From Hepsetus odoe (taxonomy: Eukaryota; Chordata; Actinopteri; Characiformes; Hepsetidae), in assembly GCA_017165825.1 (NCBI GenBank), contig CM029386.1, positions 13,887,017 through 13,951,016 of the forward strand: a stretch of 64,000 nt of DNA, read 5' to 3'. A program made the translations under genes and the position numbers. The notes under the pieces were generated by a model. The model ran no database searches. It worked only from the letters and a program-made list of their open reading frames with translations, and had not been told where the DNA came from. Below, in pieces: positions 33,658 through 44,939 of the stretch. Within the stretch, counting starts at the first letter, position 1, and every line of letters begins with the position of its first letter.

Positions 33658-33890
33658 GAAAGTGAAAGTGACTATTTGTAATTGTGAAACACAGCACACA
33701 GTGAGCCACAGTGAAATTCAACCTCTGCTTCACTGCTTCCATACACACCGCTATATAAAGCGCCCGGGGAGCAGTGATGAGGATGGTACCTTGCTCAAGG
33801 GTACCTCAGGGCAACTTACTAGGCCTGATTCAAGCCCACGATCTTCTGATCCTGGGGCCTAGTCCCTAACCGCTAGGCCACCGCTGGCCC
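33658..33890 (-). repeat. SINE family 1 copy
   Basis: Tail 'AAAGTGACTATTTGTAATTG', body 'ACCTTGCTCAAGGGTACCTC' and head 'CTAGGCCACCGCTGGCCC' (+ strand) match the other copies. Confidence 0.8.
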
Positions 33891-33905
33891 TTATGCTTCC
33901 ATCAC

Positions 33906-33972
33906 TGCATTGGCTGGGAATCAGACCCAGGTCTCCCACATGGGAGGAAAGAAAGTTTTCCACTGATCATGC
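33906..33972 (-). tRNA. tRNA-Gly-like relic (pseudo-tRNA or SINE head)
   Basis: The - strand reads GCAT...CAGTGG...CTCCCATGTGGGAGACC, then TGGGTCTGATTCCCAGCC and AATGCA. The 3' half matches vertebrate tRNA-Gly, with CCC in the anticodon position and an acceptor end pairing CCAATGC with the 5' GCAT. The D arm is shortened and the anticodon stem has mismatches, so it is unlikely to be functional. It abuts a SINE. Confidence 0.5.
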
Positions 33973-35420
33973 GGTCTGAATGCAGGAGAACAACAGTTGA
34001 TGAATCCTCCACACAGACATTAGATCTACAGTTCACAAAAGATATTCATTCAGTTCATACACAGCAATCAGCCGCAACATTAAAACTATAGATTCGGATA
34101 CATTTCTTTTTTATGTGGGAATAAATCACTGATTAACACAGTCATGCTGTGAATTCTGAACGGAAACAAGTCATCAGTCTGGCATGAGTGATTATTTTTA
34201 ACCATATGTGGCTCAGTACAGACCAGTAAAGCTATTCAGCACCAATAAACTGATGACATCCAAAAACACTTCACGTAACAGTGAGCATCATAACTACATA
34301 ATACTGCCAAAGATAGCTAACAAATATTATACACTTATTTTAACAGACACCAAAAGCCCAGCGGTATCAGTCAAGATCTAAAAGAGTCCCGTCCAAACGG
34401 ATGGAATTTATAGCACTAGAATACCAGGCCATTACTGTACGGCCGAATATGTTGGATGCTGTCGCTCAAAATCTCCCCTAGAATGCTGTTGTGCCATTCT
34501 TAGTAGGAAATACTTTTCAGTTATCCTTCCAGAGCTGTATCAAGCAGTTTATGCTGACAGAGTATCTTCTAAAAATATTACCCCACTGAGCTTTACCAGC
34601 AAAACATGGATTTTCGAGATCAGTCAGGGTGGTCCAACTTTCGAGCTACACAGTGCATTTCTGCATGCACGAGAACTCACACAGCTAGTAACTGTGGAGT
34701 TCATGCTTCAAATGAAAGCGAATTCAAAAAGTAAGTTACAAGTCACGTTAGCAGACAATGCACAAAACATTACGAAAGCTCTGAAAAAAGATTCAAGCCA
34801 GATAGACGTAAATGACAGGGTTTTGTAGGATCGGTGATGCTGTGGAAACAGATCGCTGGCAATTTCACATATAGCTTTCCAACACAGCCTGCCAACCAAA
34901 TACAAAACCTGGGATCTGCGGTGTTGCTGCACAAATCGGCACAACCGCTGCTAAACAATCAGTTTGGAAACATCTTCAGAAAACTCCGACAAGGGTCATG
35001 GTGTTAAAACATCTAAAGCTACACTTTTGGAAGCAGCACCATCAAGAACGAGACACTATACAGTGAGGCCACAAAGACGATGATCATTTTCAAAAAGCGT
35101 TAGAAGAAAGAAATACATATTGATTGCAGCATTTATACTGGCTTTATTTAATTAAAATTTAATTTGATGAAATATGCATTTATAATATGTAAGCCTTTAT
35201 AAAATTATAAATGCATTTATAAAAATGCATTTATAATATATTAACATTTTTTCTAAACAATGTATTTCAGATTTAAGACTTATTTCACAAGAGTGAAATG
35301 CAACTATGCATGTTTATACCTTGTTTAAACCTTGTTTGGTATCCGAGTGGGTCAGTTAAATGTGTCATCATAAGTGACAGATGTTTTAGAAGGATACAGG
35401 AAACCTGTCCTACGCTTCAG

Positions 35421-35645
35421 GGGCAGCAGTGGCCTACTCATTAGGGACTAGGCCCCAGGATCTGAAGGTCATGGGCTCAAATCCCAGACCAGTTGGCTGC
35501 CCTGAGGTACCCTTGAGCAAGGTGCCATCCCCATCACCGCTCCCCGGGCACTGGACATAGCTGGCCCCTGCTGCACGGTGTGTATGGGTTAAATGCAGAG
35601 AATGCACTTGTGGTTCACTTTCCCTTCACCTACACAGTATTAGAC
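35421..35645 (+). repeat. SINE family 1 copy, + orientation
   Basis: Starts GGGCAGCAGTGGCCTACTCA, continues with the B-box-like GGGCTCAAATCCC and 'GAGGTACCCTTGAGCAAGG', and ends near 'TTGTGGTTCACTTTCCC'. Confidence 0.8.
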
Positions 35646-36289
35646 GGGTGGTCGTGAAATGTAAAACATTTTAAATGTTCTTTTAAGCAAATTTTGAAAT
35701 GCAGTAAATATAAGCAAATGCAATTTATTTTACAAAGAAATTAAACCAAAATCTAGATTTTATCATCAGGACGTGTGGCATCAAGCAAGCTCATGTAAAA
35801 ACAATAGAATTTAGCACAAAACTGCTGTCTAACTAAAAAAAACCCAAAAACATACCCTCCAGGGCACCAGTCCAATGTGGGCAAGGCACTAATTCTCAGT
35901 TAAATTTTAGGAGGCTTGAGCGCTTAAAAGTACAAACCATTTCACCAAAACGTTTGTGAAGCTGAATACTGAAATACCTATATGCTCTTGGATAGGAGCC
36001 TGTATTGGTATTAGCTTATTAATCATGAGAGAAAGGAGAATTCTGTACAGTTGTGCAAAGTCAGGATATCGTGAGTGAAGCCAAAGTCCACAGTAAGCCC
36101 CGGAGATCTTCCACAGAAGCGGAACAGTCAAATATAAAATCCAGTAATACAAAGCCTTAATGCTTTGTGGGATTATTTGTTCTATAGATAAAGGGCTTTA
36201 CTATACATAAGTCTTTTTTTAGCAAAGTGTGGATCCCTCTTTCCATCTCAACTCTTCAGGACAATTCATCTCAACTGCACTTTAAAACA

Positions 36290-36720
36290 AATATGTGAGG
36301 GAGTGAGAGGGATCTAGAAAGAGTGCAAAAGAAAGTGTGTGAATGAAAAAGCAAGTGAAATGCAAGTTGTGAGAAGAACAACAGTGGAGAGAGAAATTGA
36401 AACAAAACCTTAATCAGAGATGAATACAAAGGAGGGAAAAAAAAAGGCACAAAAGGGCACCAACGAAAGGAAAGCACAAAAAGTATTGAAAGTACCGAGA
36501 GAGTGCAAGGGATACAGAAAAAGTGCAAAAGAAAGTGAGTGAACTAGAAAGAGAGTGCACTAAAAAGCAAGAGAGAAAGACTGAAGACAGTGAGTTTGAA
36601 CGAAAGAAACTGAAACAAAGCCTTAAAAAAAGAGAGGAAGAAAAAGGAGAAAAAAAATAAATAAAAGGAGTGTGCGAGAGCAGGGAGTGTAGAATAAAAA
36701 GTGTAATAGAGAGCTTGCTC
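36290..36720. repeat. Purine-rich block with an internal diverged duplication
   Basis: About 430 bases with strong A/G bias on the + strand. Two related halves are visible: about 36300-36440 ('GAGTGCAAAAGAAAGTG' ... 'GAAACAAAACCTTAA') and about 36500-36640 ('AAGTGCAAAAGAAAGTG' ... 'GAAACAAAGCCTTAA'). No coding potential is recognised. Confidence 0.6.
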
Positions 36721-37148
36721 CACTCTGCTGAAGACTCCCACTGGTTAGCGAATCCTGTTGGGCCTGAAAAACCAAGTTCACGTTGAAGACTATAATTATG
36801 GCTTTAGGGGGCTCAGAGCAGGACTGCGATCAACATCACCGACGCATTCTGATCAGCTCGACTTCACGGGTCGACCAGGGAGGCCAATTCTGGAAGGAGG
36901 ATTCCTTGAGCGCCACCGGCTAACCTTCTGTAACTAAAGCACAGCAGTAGCGCACATGGACCCCGCTGGCCTTACTTCTAACACAGCCTTCATTAACCCA
37001 ACACGTGCGTGCGGGTTATTAACCTGGAGATTCAGCACCGTTTCTGGAAAGACTCCCCCACTCGTGTTTTCAGAGAAATAGGACTTGTAGCGTTGCGTGT
37101 CTTGCGATTTGTGAGTCTCAACATTTTTAAAGCTTTGCGACTTTGATG

Positions 37149-38677
37149 CAGTTGAGGCCAAAATTATTAGCCCCCCAGGAATTATGGAACATTTTTCTAA
37201 ACTTCTTCCCAATGTTTGCAGCATTGATGAAACTTGGTATAAGCAAACATTCACCAGTGCTGTTTTGTAGTTTTTGGTACATTTTGTAATATAAAATACA
37301 TTTTTAGGCTTTATATCAAATATATATGATCAAAAATAATAGCCCCATGTGAATGTTTGCTTTCAAAACACACCTACAGCAATTAACCAATCAGGTTTGA
37401 AACCACACCTGTGCAGTCAGTTGGCTTCCTAACAACACCTGCAGTCAACTGGCTTCCTAACAACATTCAATCAGCATAAAAAGACTCCAAGGAACAGGGC
37501 ACCTGAACACATGAGAGGGCCTACTGTTACTCACCCTGCCAAAGACAAAGGAAATGAGTCTGGAGCTCAGAAAGAAGATAGTAGAGGCTCATGATAAGGG
37601 GGAAGGCTACATTGCCATTTCCAAGTGATTCACAGTGTCTAGAACTGCTGTACGTTGCATCATTGCCAAGTACAAGGAGACAAATTCTGTCAGAAACAAA
37701 CCCGGCCGAGGCCGTAAGCGCAAGATTTCAAGAACTCTGGAGAGGAAAATAGTCAGAGATGTCAGCAAGGAGCCCCGGACATCTGCCAAGATGATTGTTG
37801 CTGACCTGGCCTCTTCCGGAGTTGTTTCAAGGAACACAGTTGTGAAGGCTCTTCATCGTGGTGGGCTTCAGGGCCATCGTCCCAGAAGAACCCCTTTACT
37901 CAAAAAGCAGCACATCACAGCCCAACTGAGGTTTGGCCGTGAACATTTGAAAGGTGAAGAGGAGTTTTGGAAGTCTGTGCTTTGGTCTGATGAGACTAAA
38001 CTGGAACTGTATGGGCACATGGATGTTGCTTATGTTTGGCGAAGAAAGTGAGAGGCCTTCAGCCCTAGGAACACAGTTCTCACAGTTAAACATGGTGGTG
38101 GGAGCATCATGCTGTGGAGCTGTTTTGCAGCCTCAGGCACAGGGAGCCTAGTTCAGGTGCATGGCATCATGAAAAAAGAAAATTATGTTGACATTGTGAG
38201 GGAGAATATGCAGAAATTTGCTTATAGTCTAGCCTTAGATCGCCGCTGGGTGTAAGACAATGACCCAAAGCATACATCGAAATTAGTCCAACAGTTCCTC
38301 AAGGATACCAAAACCAAGATCCTGGAGAGGCCCGCACAGAACCCAGACCTCGATCCTATTGAGAATCTGTGGTGGGTGCTCAAAGTGAACGTCCATGCTC
38401 GGAAGAATGGGCCAAAATCCCTCAGGAGACCCGTGCCAACCTAGTAAAGAACTACTCTAAGAGATTGTTGTCAGTTGTGGCTCAGAAAGGGTACACTATT
38501 ACTTTATTCTTGTTTCAACTCAGTGTATCAGTAAAATATCCTAATTACATTTAGTGGACACCATTTTGGAAACAAATACGCTATAAAAACCAAACACTTG
38601 TTAATGATAATTTTCATGGAGAAATCAAGAGTGTTGTCTAATTTCATGAGGGGGGCTAATAATTTTGGCCTTAACTG
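37149..38677 (+). mobile_element. Tc1-like DNA transposon, complete ends, dead transposase
   Basis: Inverted ends: the left reads CAGTTGAGGCCAAAATTATT and the right is its complement (AATAATTTTGGCCTTAACTG), both continuing with AGCCCCCC. The right flank is TA; the left flank is TG, probably a mutated TA target. Length is 1529 bp, usual for Tc1. The element carries one transposase frame with internal stops. It lies in a bcl9 intron, opposite in orientation. Confidence 0.9.
37554..38550 (+). pseudogene. Tc1-like transposase pseudogene
   Basis: The frame starts MSLELRKKIVEAHDKGEGYI and meets TGA at 37626-37628, TGA at 38049-38051 and TAA at 38253-38255. The helix-turn-helix part is followed by a GRKRK-type hook (GRGRKRK). 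The DDE/D catalytic signature is visible in pieces: WSDETKLELYG, then DNDPKHTSKL, then NPDLDPIENLW, with the expected DD34E spacing class. After this a frameshift moves the C-terminal EEWAKIPQETRANLVKNYSK into another frame. It cannot encode an active enzyme. Confidence 0.88.
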
Positions 38678-38813
38678 TATAAGAACACTTCATCAGTCCT
38701 GCTTCACAAGTACAGAATATAAAACTATAAAAAACAGGATGAAAAAAGTCTTTTACTGTAAGGATGAGCCACAAACATTGTTTTTTCAGCCAATCTTAAG
38801 AACAATAACACTG

Positions 38814-38858
38814 GGGGATGTAGCTCAGTGGTAGAGCACATCTCTACCTGCATCTCCA
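38814..38858 (+). tRNA. tRNA-Ala relic with the centre deleted
   Basis: Reads GGGGATGTAGCTCAGTGGTA, then GAGC, and ends CTGCATCTCCA followed by TTT. The first 24 bases match vertebrate tRNA-Ala, and the 3' CATCTCC can pair with the 5' GGGGATG (seven positions, one G-T). The anticodon and T arms are missing, so it is not a functional tRNA. A SINE starts seven bases later. Confidence 0.6.
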
Positions 38859-38864
38859 TTTCTA

Positions 38865-39112
38865 GGGCAGTGGTGGCCTAGTGGTTAGGGAGTTGCCCTG
38901 GATCGGAAGATTGTGGGTTCGATTCCCTCACCAGTAGGTTGCCCTGAGGTAGCCTTGAGCAAGGTACCGTCCCCGTCACTGCTCCCCGGGTGCTTTCAAA
39001 GCTGCACAGTGTTTGCATGGGTTAAATGCAGAGGTCCAATTTCGTTGTGGTTCACGTGTGCTGTGCTGTGACCTCGCAATGACATGGGCTGTCACTTTCA
39101 CTTTTTTTTTTT
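38865..39112 (+). repeat. SINE family 1, full-length reference copy
   Basis: The best-preserved copy. A-box-like GTGGCCTAGTGGTTAGG, B-box-like GGGTTCGATTCCC, body 'CTTGAGCAAGGTACCGTCC', tail 'TTTCGTTGTGGTTCACGTG', and end 'GTCACTTTCACTTTTTTTT'. It is joined head-on to an inverted copy. Confidence 0.85.
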
Positions 39113-39123
39113 CACTTTCAATA

Positions 39124-39278
39124 ATTGAAAGTGAAAGTCATCGTGAACCACAACGAAATACAACCTCCGCTTTTCTCCCATACACACAGTGCAGCAGGGG
39201 AGCAGTGATTGGGATGGTACCTTGCTCAAGAGTACTTCAGGGCAACCTACTGATCCTGGATTCAAACCCATGACCATC
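39124..39278 (-). repeat. SINE family 1, inverted partner copy
   Basis: Begins (+ strand) 'TTGAAAGTGAAAGTCATCG', continues 'AACCACAACGAAAT' and 'ACCTTGCTCAAGAGTACTTC'. The head is cut off at about 39278. It forms a tail-to-tail inverted pair with the copy at 38865-39112. Confidence 0.75.
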
Positions 39279-39347
39279 AAAATCAAAATCGATTACCGTG
39301 ATAAAAATGCTGAGGCAAAATGGCGGTGCAATCTTTTCATAATAAGA

Positions 39348-39520
39348 ATCTGCCATCTGTAGAAGTGCTAGATCCGTCGCCCAGAGCACAACAAAGATAC
39401 AGAACAGGCCGAGCTGCTCGTTCCAGCCTTGTTTGAAGCTCGTTCTCAATCGTGGCCAGGGAAGAGGAGAAAAGTGTTCCCGGAGCAGTGGAGGGAGGCG
39501 GCATGTAGCCTAGCGCAGAC
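39348..39520 (-). CDS. Unidentified short frame with a strong start context
   Basis: On the - strand an ATG in the strong context GGCCGCCATGTCTG opens a frame beginning MSALGYMPPPSTAPGTLFSS, followed by SLATIENELQTRLERAARPV. A hydrophobic run (LGLFCIFVVLWATDLALL) can be read in a second frame over the same 3' part, as if a frameshift had occurred. I do not recognise the family. It could be a processed-gene remnant, a small exon or chance. It is placed between a SINE pair and the candidate bcl9 untranslated exon. Confidence 0.2.
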
Positions 39521-40368
39521 ATGGCGGCCAAGCGTTTAGCGATTTTCCATAAGTCATCTATTTTCTGTCATCCCCAAAGCACTTCTCTTCCCTTCCCTGT
39601 GTACAGCTACTCACTCTCTGGATTGCTGAGTATGTAGAGGCCTTAAACAGGGTCTATTCTAATTCAGACCACTCTTCAGATCGCACTGCTTTTGTCACTC
39701 TGTATCTTCTCCATTCCAGTTCATTACCTCCTTTTCAACGCTGGAATCCGAGGGAGTTTCAAAGGATTAGTTTGGTGAAATACAAATTTAGTCAGCTTTT
39801 CCCCTTTTACCTAGAATTTAGCTACAACTGGTGTCTGAAATTTGTTTTCTTAAGTTTTCTACTGGAGCTACAAAGGTTTAGAATAATAAGGAATCAAATA
39901 ACAAATAACCATAGATTAACATTACTCCGGCCAGCTCTAATAAAAAGAGCAGCGCCATCTTTTTGTCAATATTAGTATAAATTCTGGTCATTTTTTTTTT
40001 TTATACCAGATAGAAAGCACACAAGCAAGTCTGTTTACAACTGGTTTGAGGCATGTGTGGTATGACATTGCATGTAGTTTGCTAATAGGTAAAGCACAGC
40101 TTTTCATTGCTCTACATCGTAGATTACCAGGCTGAGGTGTGATGGCCTTGGAAATGACCCAAACTGTGGATGGGGGGGGGGGGGGTATAGGATATCTCCT
40201 TTGCACAGCTCACGCTCACTCTCCTCCCTCCTTTTCTCACCCCAACCCCCATTCTTTTCTCACATATGGGTCTCACTCTCTCAAACCAGAGCCTCCTGCA
40301 GAGGGACCCTTGTTTGACATGGCCCTGGAGATGCCGGCCACGTTGTCAGAAGCAGCAGAAGTACTCAC

Positions 40369-40441
40369 CATGTCCCTGTGTGTCACGATATAGCCGTGGC
40401 CATGGCTGTCTCAGCACTGCAACAGGACACCACGCTATGAT
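40369..40441 (-). other. bcl9: Candidate bcl9 5' untranslated exon
   Basis: On the - strand a pyrimidine tract with CTCTCTCAG ends at 40442 and a strong donor ACATG|GTGAGT follows 40369, giving a 73-nt exon. A second AG (TGTTGCAG) would start it at 40416. It contains a seven-codon frame in a strong start context, GCCATGGCC ... TCGTGA. Strand and position fit the bcl9 leader, but no transcript evidence is available. Confidence 0.35.
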
Positions 40442-40837
40442 CTGAGAGAGATGGAGAGAGAAAGAGGAAACAGCTGCTGTTATCACAACTCACTTTTACA
40501 TAGTTTGCTTCGCTACAACACTACCAAATGAAAAACCATGCTCACAATGATACAGAATAGTCCTGATCTGTGGTTGTGATCAGCGTCAGTGCAAATTACT
40601 AATGAAGTTAAACTGAAACATGGAGGAGTTCCATAGAAAGGTAACTTGTCATCTGCTTTTAATAATCCAATACAACGTCTAAACACACTCTCCTCTGGTT
40701 CAAATTATACATACTCAAAAACACCACTCAGAGAGACATGCGGAAAACAAAGTGATTGATAATTAGTGGATTAAGTAGATCAGGTTTGCTGGAACTGTGG
40801 ATTCTGAATGATAAACTGTTAGATTTCATATGATTTG

Positions 40838-41099
40838 AAGTGAAAAAGTGAAAGTGACTATTCGTGTCATTGTGAAACAGCACAGCCCACAGCGAACCAC
40901 AACGAAATTAAACCTCTGCATTTTACTCACACACAAACACATGCGGCATGGGGCAGCTATTTAAAGCGCCCGGGGAGCAGCGCTTGGGAGGGTAACTTGC
41001 TCAAATGTACCTCAGGACAACCTACTGGTCTGGGATTTGAAACCCACAATCTTCCGAACCTGGGGCCTAGTCCCTAAACACTCGGCCACCGGTGCACCC
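40838..41099 (-). repeat. SINE family 1 copy
   Basis: Full set of family blocks: 'GTGAAAGTGACTATTCGTG', 'CGAACCACAACGAAATTAAA', 'AGCGCCCGGGGAGCAG', and head 'CTCGGCCACCGGTGCACC'. Confidence 0.8.
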
Positions 41100-42140
41100 T
41101 AGGATTACAAGAGCAAAATTACATTTGAGGTATTCTGCAAAAACCCTTTAATAAATAAAACCTCTAGATTGCTTAACTCCAGAGAGGAAAAACAAAAGTC
41201 TTCTGGAAACTGATGAGAACATCCACAGGTATCCTTCAGCAGTTTTAAAAACCAATTTTTTTTTTTTTTTTAAACTCTCTTGAACTTCGAGTTTCAACAC
41301 GTACTTTAACAGTATTTCCTCACATTCGGTGCAAAGAATCCCTAATCAGTCCTTAAACAAGCAAGAAGCTGATGCTGTAGGTCCCTCTCTCAACTCTCAC
41401 CAAAACTAGCTTGTTACCACTTGAACAGACTGACTGAAAGAGTCCAGTGAAAGCAAACTAAACAAGTTGGCATGAATAGCATACCATCATAATTGTAAGC
41501 ACCTGTGTCCTCCTTATATGGCAGTAGAACCGCAGTCTGGTTCTCAAAAATCAGCATTTTAAATGTTAAAGCTCAGACAAAGTCATTCACACCGAGTGCC
41601 AAACACTGAAGTTTTGCTCAATGTATGAGAAGGAAAGAAAACGCTGCAGTCGTTCATCTCCCAAAACATAAAGGAAGATATAAAGTGGTGTCTGAGGTCC
41701 ATTTTGTCATCAACAGAACAAACGTGAGTGGAAAGGACAGAAATCTCTTGGTTTTGGCTGCATCAGCCAGGATGAGGTGAAAACCCCACTTTCAGGCTCT
41801 GGTCTTCATAAAATAAGCTCAGCAGAATGAATGACTTGTAACATCTAGCGAATTCTAGCAGCGTCTGGTGGTCCAGGCCTGCAGGTCAAGCAAATAACAT
41901 GATCTGAAATGAGCGGGATTTTTCCTGTCCTGATGCCACTGTATGTTTACACATACTTGACTTTATCTTGCTAGGGATTAAAAAAAAAAAAAAAAAAAAA
42001 AAAAGCCAGATTTAACCCCTGTTTAGTTCCATTCTGTTCACCACGAAACAATTAGAGTAGCATGCCTTGCTAAAGGAGCCAGACACTCCAGATTAAATCA
42101 GAGTCAGTAAACTTTTAAAGCATGTTTCCCTTTTTTATAA

Positions 42141-42171
<31 letters not shown>

Positions 42172-42632
42172 ACCCCTCCAGTTGATATACACAGAAACAA
42201 CATAGATTTACCCCTCCCTTAATACTAGTTTTTACTAGACGTTTGCGCCGAGGTATAAAAGCTGGCTTGGCAACCACAGCAAGCTGAGTGTTTTGGAAGA
42301 GTGTGCTTATTAAAATATTAAGCCATGCCTGAGTGCCTTTTGAAAATGATTTCTATATTTTTTTCCCCCTGCCCTCTTTTAAACCTCCTTTTATGTTGAA
42401 TAGGAGCTCTGTTAATTAACAAATTCTTTAACACAAATTTTTAATTAAAAGACAGATCCAAGTTAAACAAACCCACAAAAGGCAAGCAAAATGAAGACTA
42501 CATGTGGGCCACAATTACCTCCTGCACACATCAACACAACGACACATGAGAACTCTGAAATCAGATCCACTTTTCTCTCCTGCTTTCAACTAAAGGTCTC
42601 ATGTGGATTACTCAACAGTCGGCACCTGAGGG

Positions 42633-42659
42633 CTACACACACACACACACACACACACA
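42633..42659. repeat. (CA)n microsatellite
   Basis: A CA run of about 26 bases in a bcl9 intron. Confidence 0.9.
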
Positions 42660-43816
42660 GGTAGTAACCCTGAGAAAGTGTCTCAGGAGAGGCAGACTGA
42701 GAAAGACTAAAACAGCAATGTGTTTATTTGATTAACAGACAAAAAGAAGAGAATAAACTGATTTTCAACAGAAATATAACTTCCTGCATTGAGTCAAAGT
42801 ACAGGGCAGACATGCTCTCCGTTAGGTTCTATTAAAAAACCTCCTCAAAAACCCAGATTATCTGTCTAGAGCTAGAGCTGGCTGTTCCTGGGAACAACAG
42901 TAAGAAACTCTAGAAGTTAGGGCCTGAAACCATCCTTACCATTTCTGAGCACCACTAGAAATTCTTACCTTTCACTTTAAGGACATCAAAAGGCTTTTAG
43001 AAGCGTGTGGTTTTTCTGGTATTCTTCTTTTAGAGGGCAATAAATATTATGAATAAATATAAGTGCCACGTAAACCACCCATTTCAATCTTGGGAATATT
43101 TATTTAAAAAAAAGAAAAAAAAAAAAAGAAATCTGAATCTATTTAAAAACCTGAACATCAGCACTCCCCTTCTTGAGAAGAAGCTTATGTGCAGCCAGAG
43201 AGAATGACGTTCTCACTAATGCACACACGTTCGGTCCCTGATTGGTTAAAATGAACAAGTAAATGGGCTGAATGGGCATATTTATATCATTAAATACCAG
43301 GTTTCTACCTCCTAAGTTCAAGGCACATGAATATTAAAGACCATCCAATTTTATTAGCAAGTACTGGTCAATTATTAGACTTGTTTAGCCCCTTAAATTT
43401 AATAATGGGCACAGTTTTCTTAACCGGGTGGGTCTTAATTATGATTTATGGATTGTGGACTCCTGAAGCCTTGTAGGTTGAGCTGAAGGCAGAACACAGC
43501 CGAGGATCAAAAACTCCGACCTGATTCTTTCCAGTGTACCGTCCCATCTAACCCAACCTTCTCAGAGGAGACTTTTTAATGATTTCTGGACACTATATAA
43601 TCATAATCAGAAAAAAAAATATATAAATAAATAATTTATTGAAACCAAGGAAAATTGTTTAAAATCCAAGGGAAATCTCAAAACCAAAATATGGACCATG
43701 TCAAACATAAGGACACATGAAGTCCATCACAGTTGGGTTTGATAAGTTTAAAAACAAAGTCTGCGGAGGACCTGTCCAGGCCGTTTTCCCCACCTTTTGC
43801 CCTGTGAGAGCTGCTG

Positions 43817-44069
43817 AAATTGAAAGCAACTGTTCTTCACATTGTGAAGCACAGCACAGTGATACAACAACATTCAACCTCTGCTTTTCACCCACACACA
43901 CCGTGCAGCGGGGACCGGCTATTTAAAGCACCTGGGGAGCAGTGATTGGGACGCTACCTTGCTCAAGGGCACCTCAGGGCAACCTACTGGTTTGGGATTC
44001 GAACCCACAACCTTCCAGTGTTGGGGCCTACTCCCTAAACACTCCCTGAACACCAGGCCACCGCTGCCA
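43817..44069 (-). repeat. SINE family 1 copy
   Basis: Blocks 'ACCTTGCTCAAGGGCACCTC', 'GGGATTCGAACCCACAACC' and 'CAGGCCACCGCTGCC'. A short duplication, 'ACTCCCTAAACACTCCCTGA', lies in the head. Confidence 0.8.
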
Positions 44070-44939
44070 AATGGGGTACGGCACCGCCCACGATCCTAAT
44101 CAGGACAAGAAAATGAGTGAGTGAAAGACAAAAATAAATAAATAAATAAAAATAAATAAAAATGAAAGCCTCCTACATGTACTCCTCTGTAGCCTGTTAA
44201 AATCCATCATGGCATGACGGGACGAAGCAGACATGAAGATTCATTTGGTAGAATGTGTTTTGTCTCAATATAAAAATCTGCAAACACTTCACCTCAAATG
44301 AGTGCATTAGCACATTTAAATGTAGCTATTTTTTGGATGTGTGTGATTTCTGCAAAGTCTTTTTATTTTTATAAAAATATACATAGAAAACATTGATGGA
44401 AACTTAGCATCTGTGCCAAACAATCACATATGAAAGCAAGAGTATGTGTTTGATTACTAAGCAACTGCAAGACCACTTCAGTGCATGTTTGAAACTACAG
44501 AGGGCACAGATCCAATACCACGTATCAGGCCAATTTCAGCAGAACATTCTGCAACATCAATGGGGTAGAAATCTGATCCAATTTTATACCAAATCCAAGG
44601 GGGTTCAGATGTTAATAGCTCTTCCAGCATGTCTTGCTGTGCCGCCCTAAAGAAAGCTTATGCAGAGGATGTGGGCCAGGAAATATTTGCATAAAACACC
44701 TCCAATTGTAGTCCGAACAATCAGATCTCAACGTGTCCTCCAAGAGTCTTTGTTATATTCACACCTGTACTTGCCGCTACCCACTTGCGATTGGATCACC
44801 CAAGACAGATGTTAATGCCAGGTGTGAACAGGGCCATAGATAATGCAGCTGCATAAATTAGGCAAGACATGAGCTAGAGCGCCAATAAATACTGCAATAA
44901 ACTGACGATTTTTATTAATGCAACACTGTGCCAGAAGTG

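Larger units (their letters stand above)
24352..40368 (-). other. bcl9: Large bcl9 5' intron, repeat-rich
   Basis: This roughly 16-kb stretch has no recognised coding exon. A 136-codon + strand frame at 25203-25613 has no family features and is taken as chance. Contents are (CA)n tracts at 26811-27134, SINE copies, Tc1-like elements at about 32943-33262 and 37149-38677, tRNA relics at 33906-33972 and 38814-38858, a purine-rich block at 36290-36720, and an unexplained short frame at 39348-39520. Confidence 0.5.
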
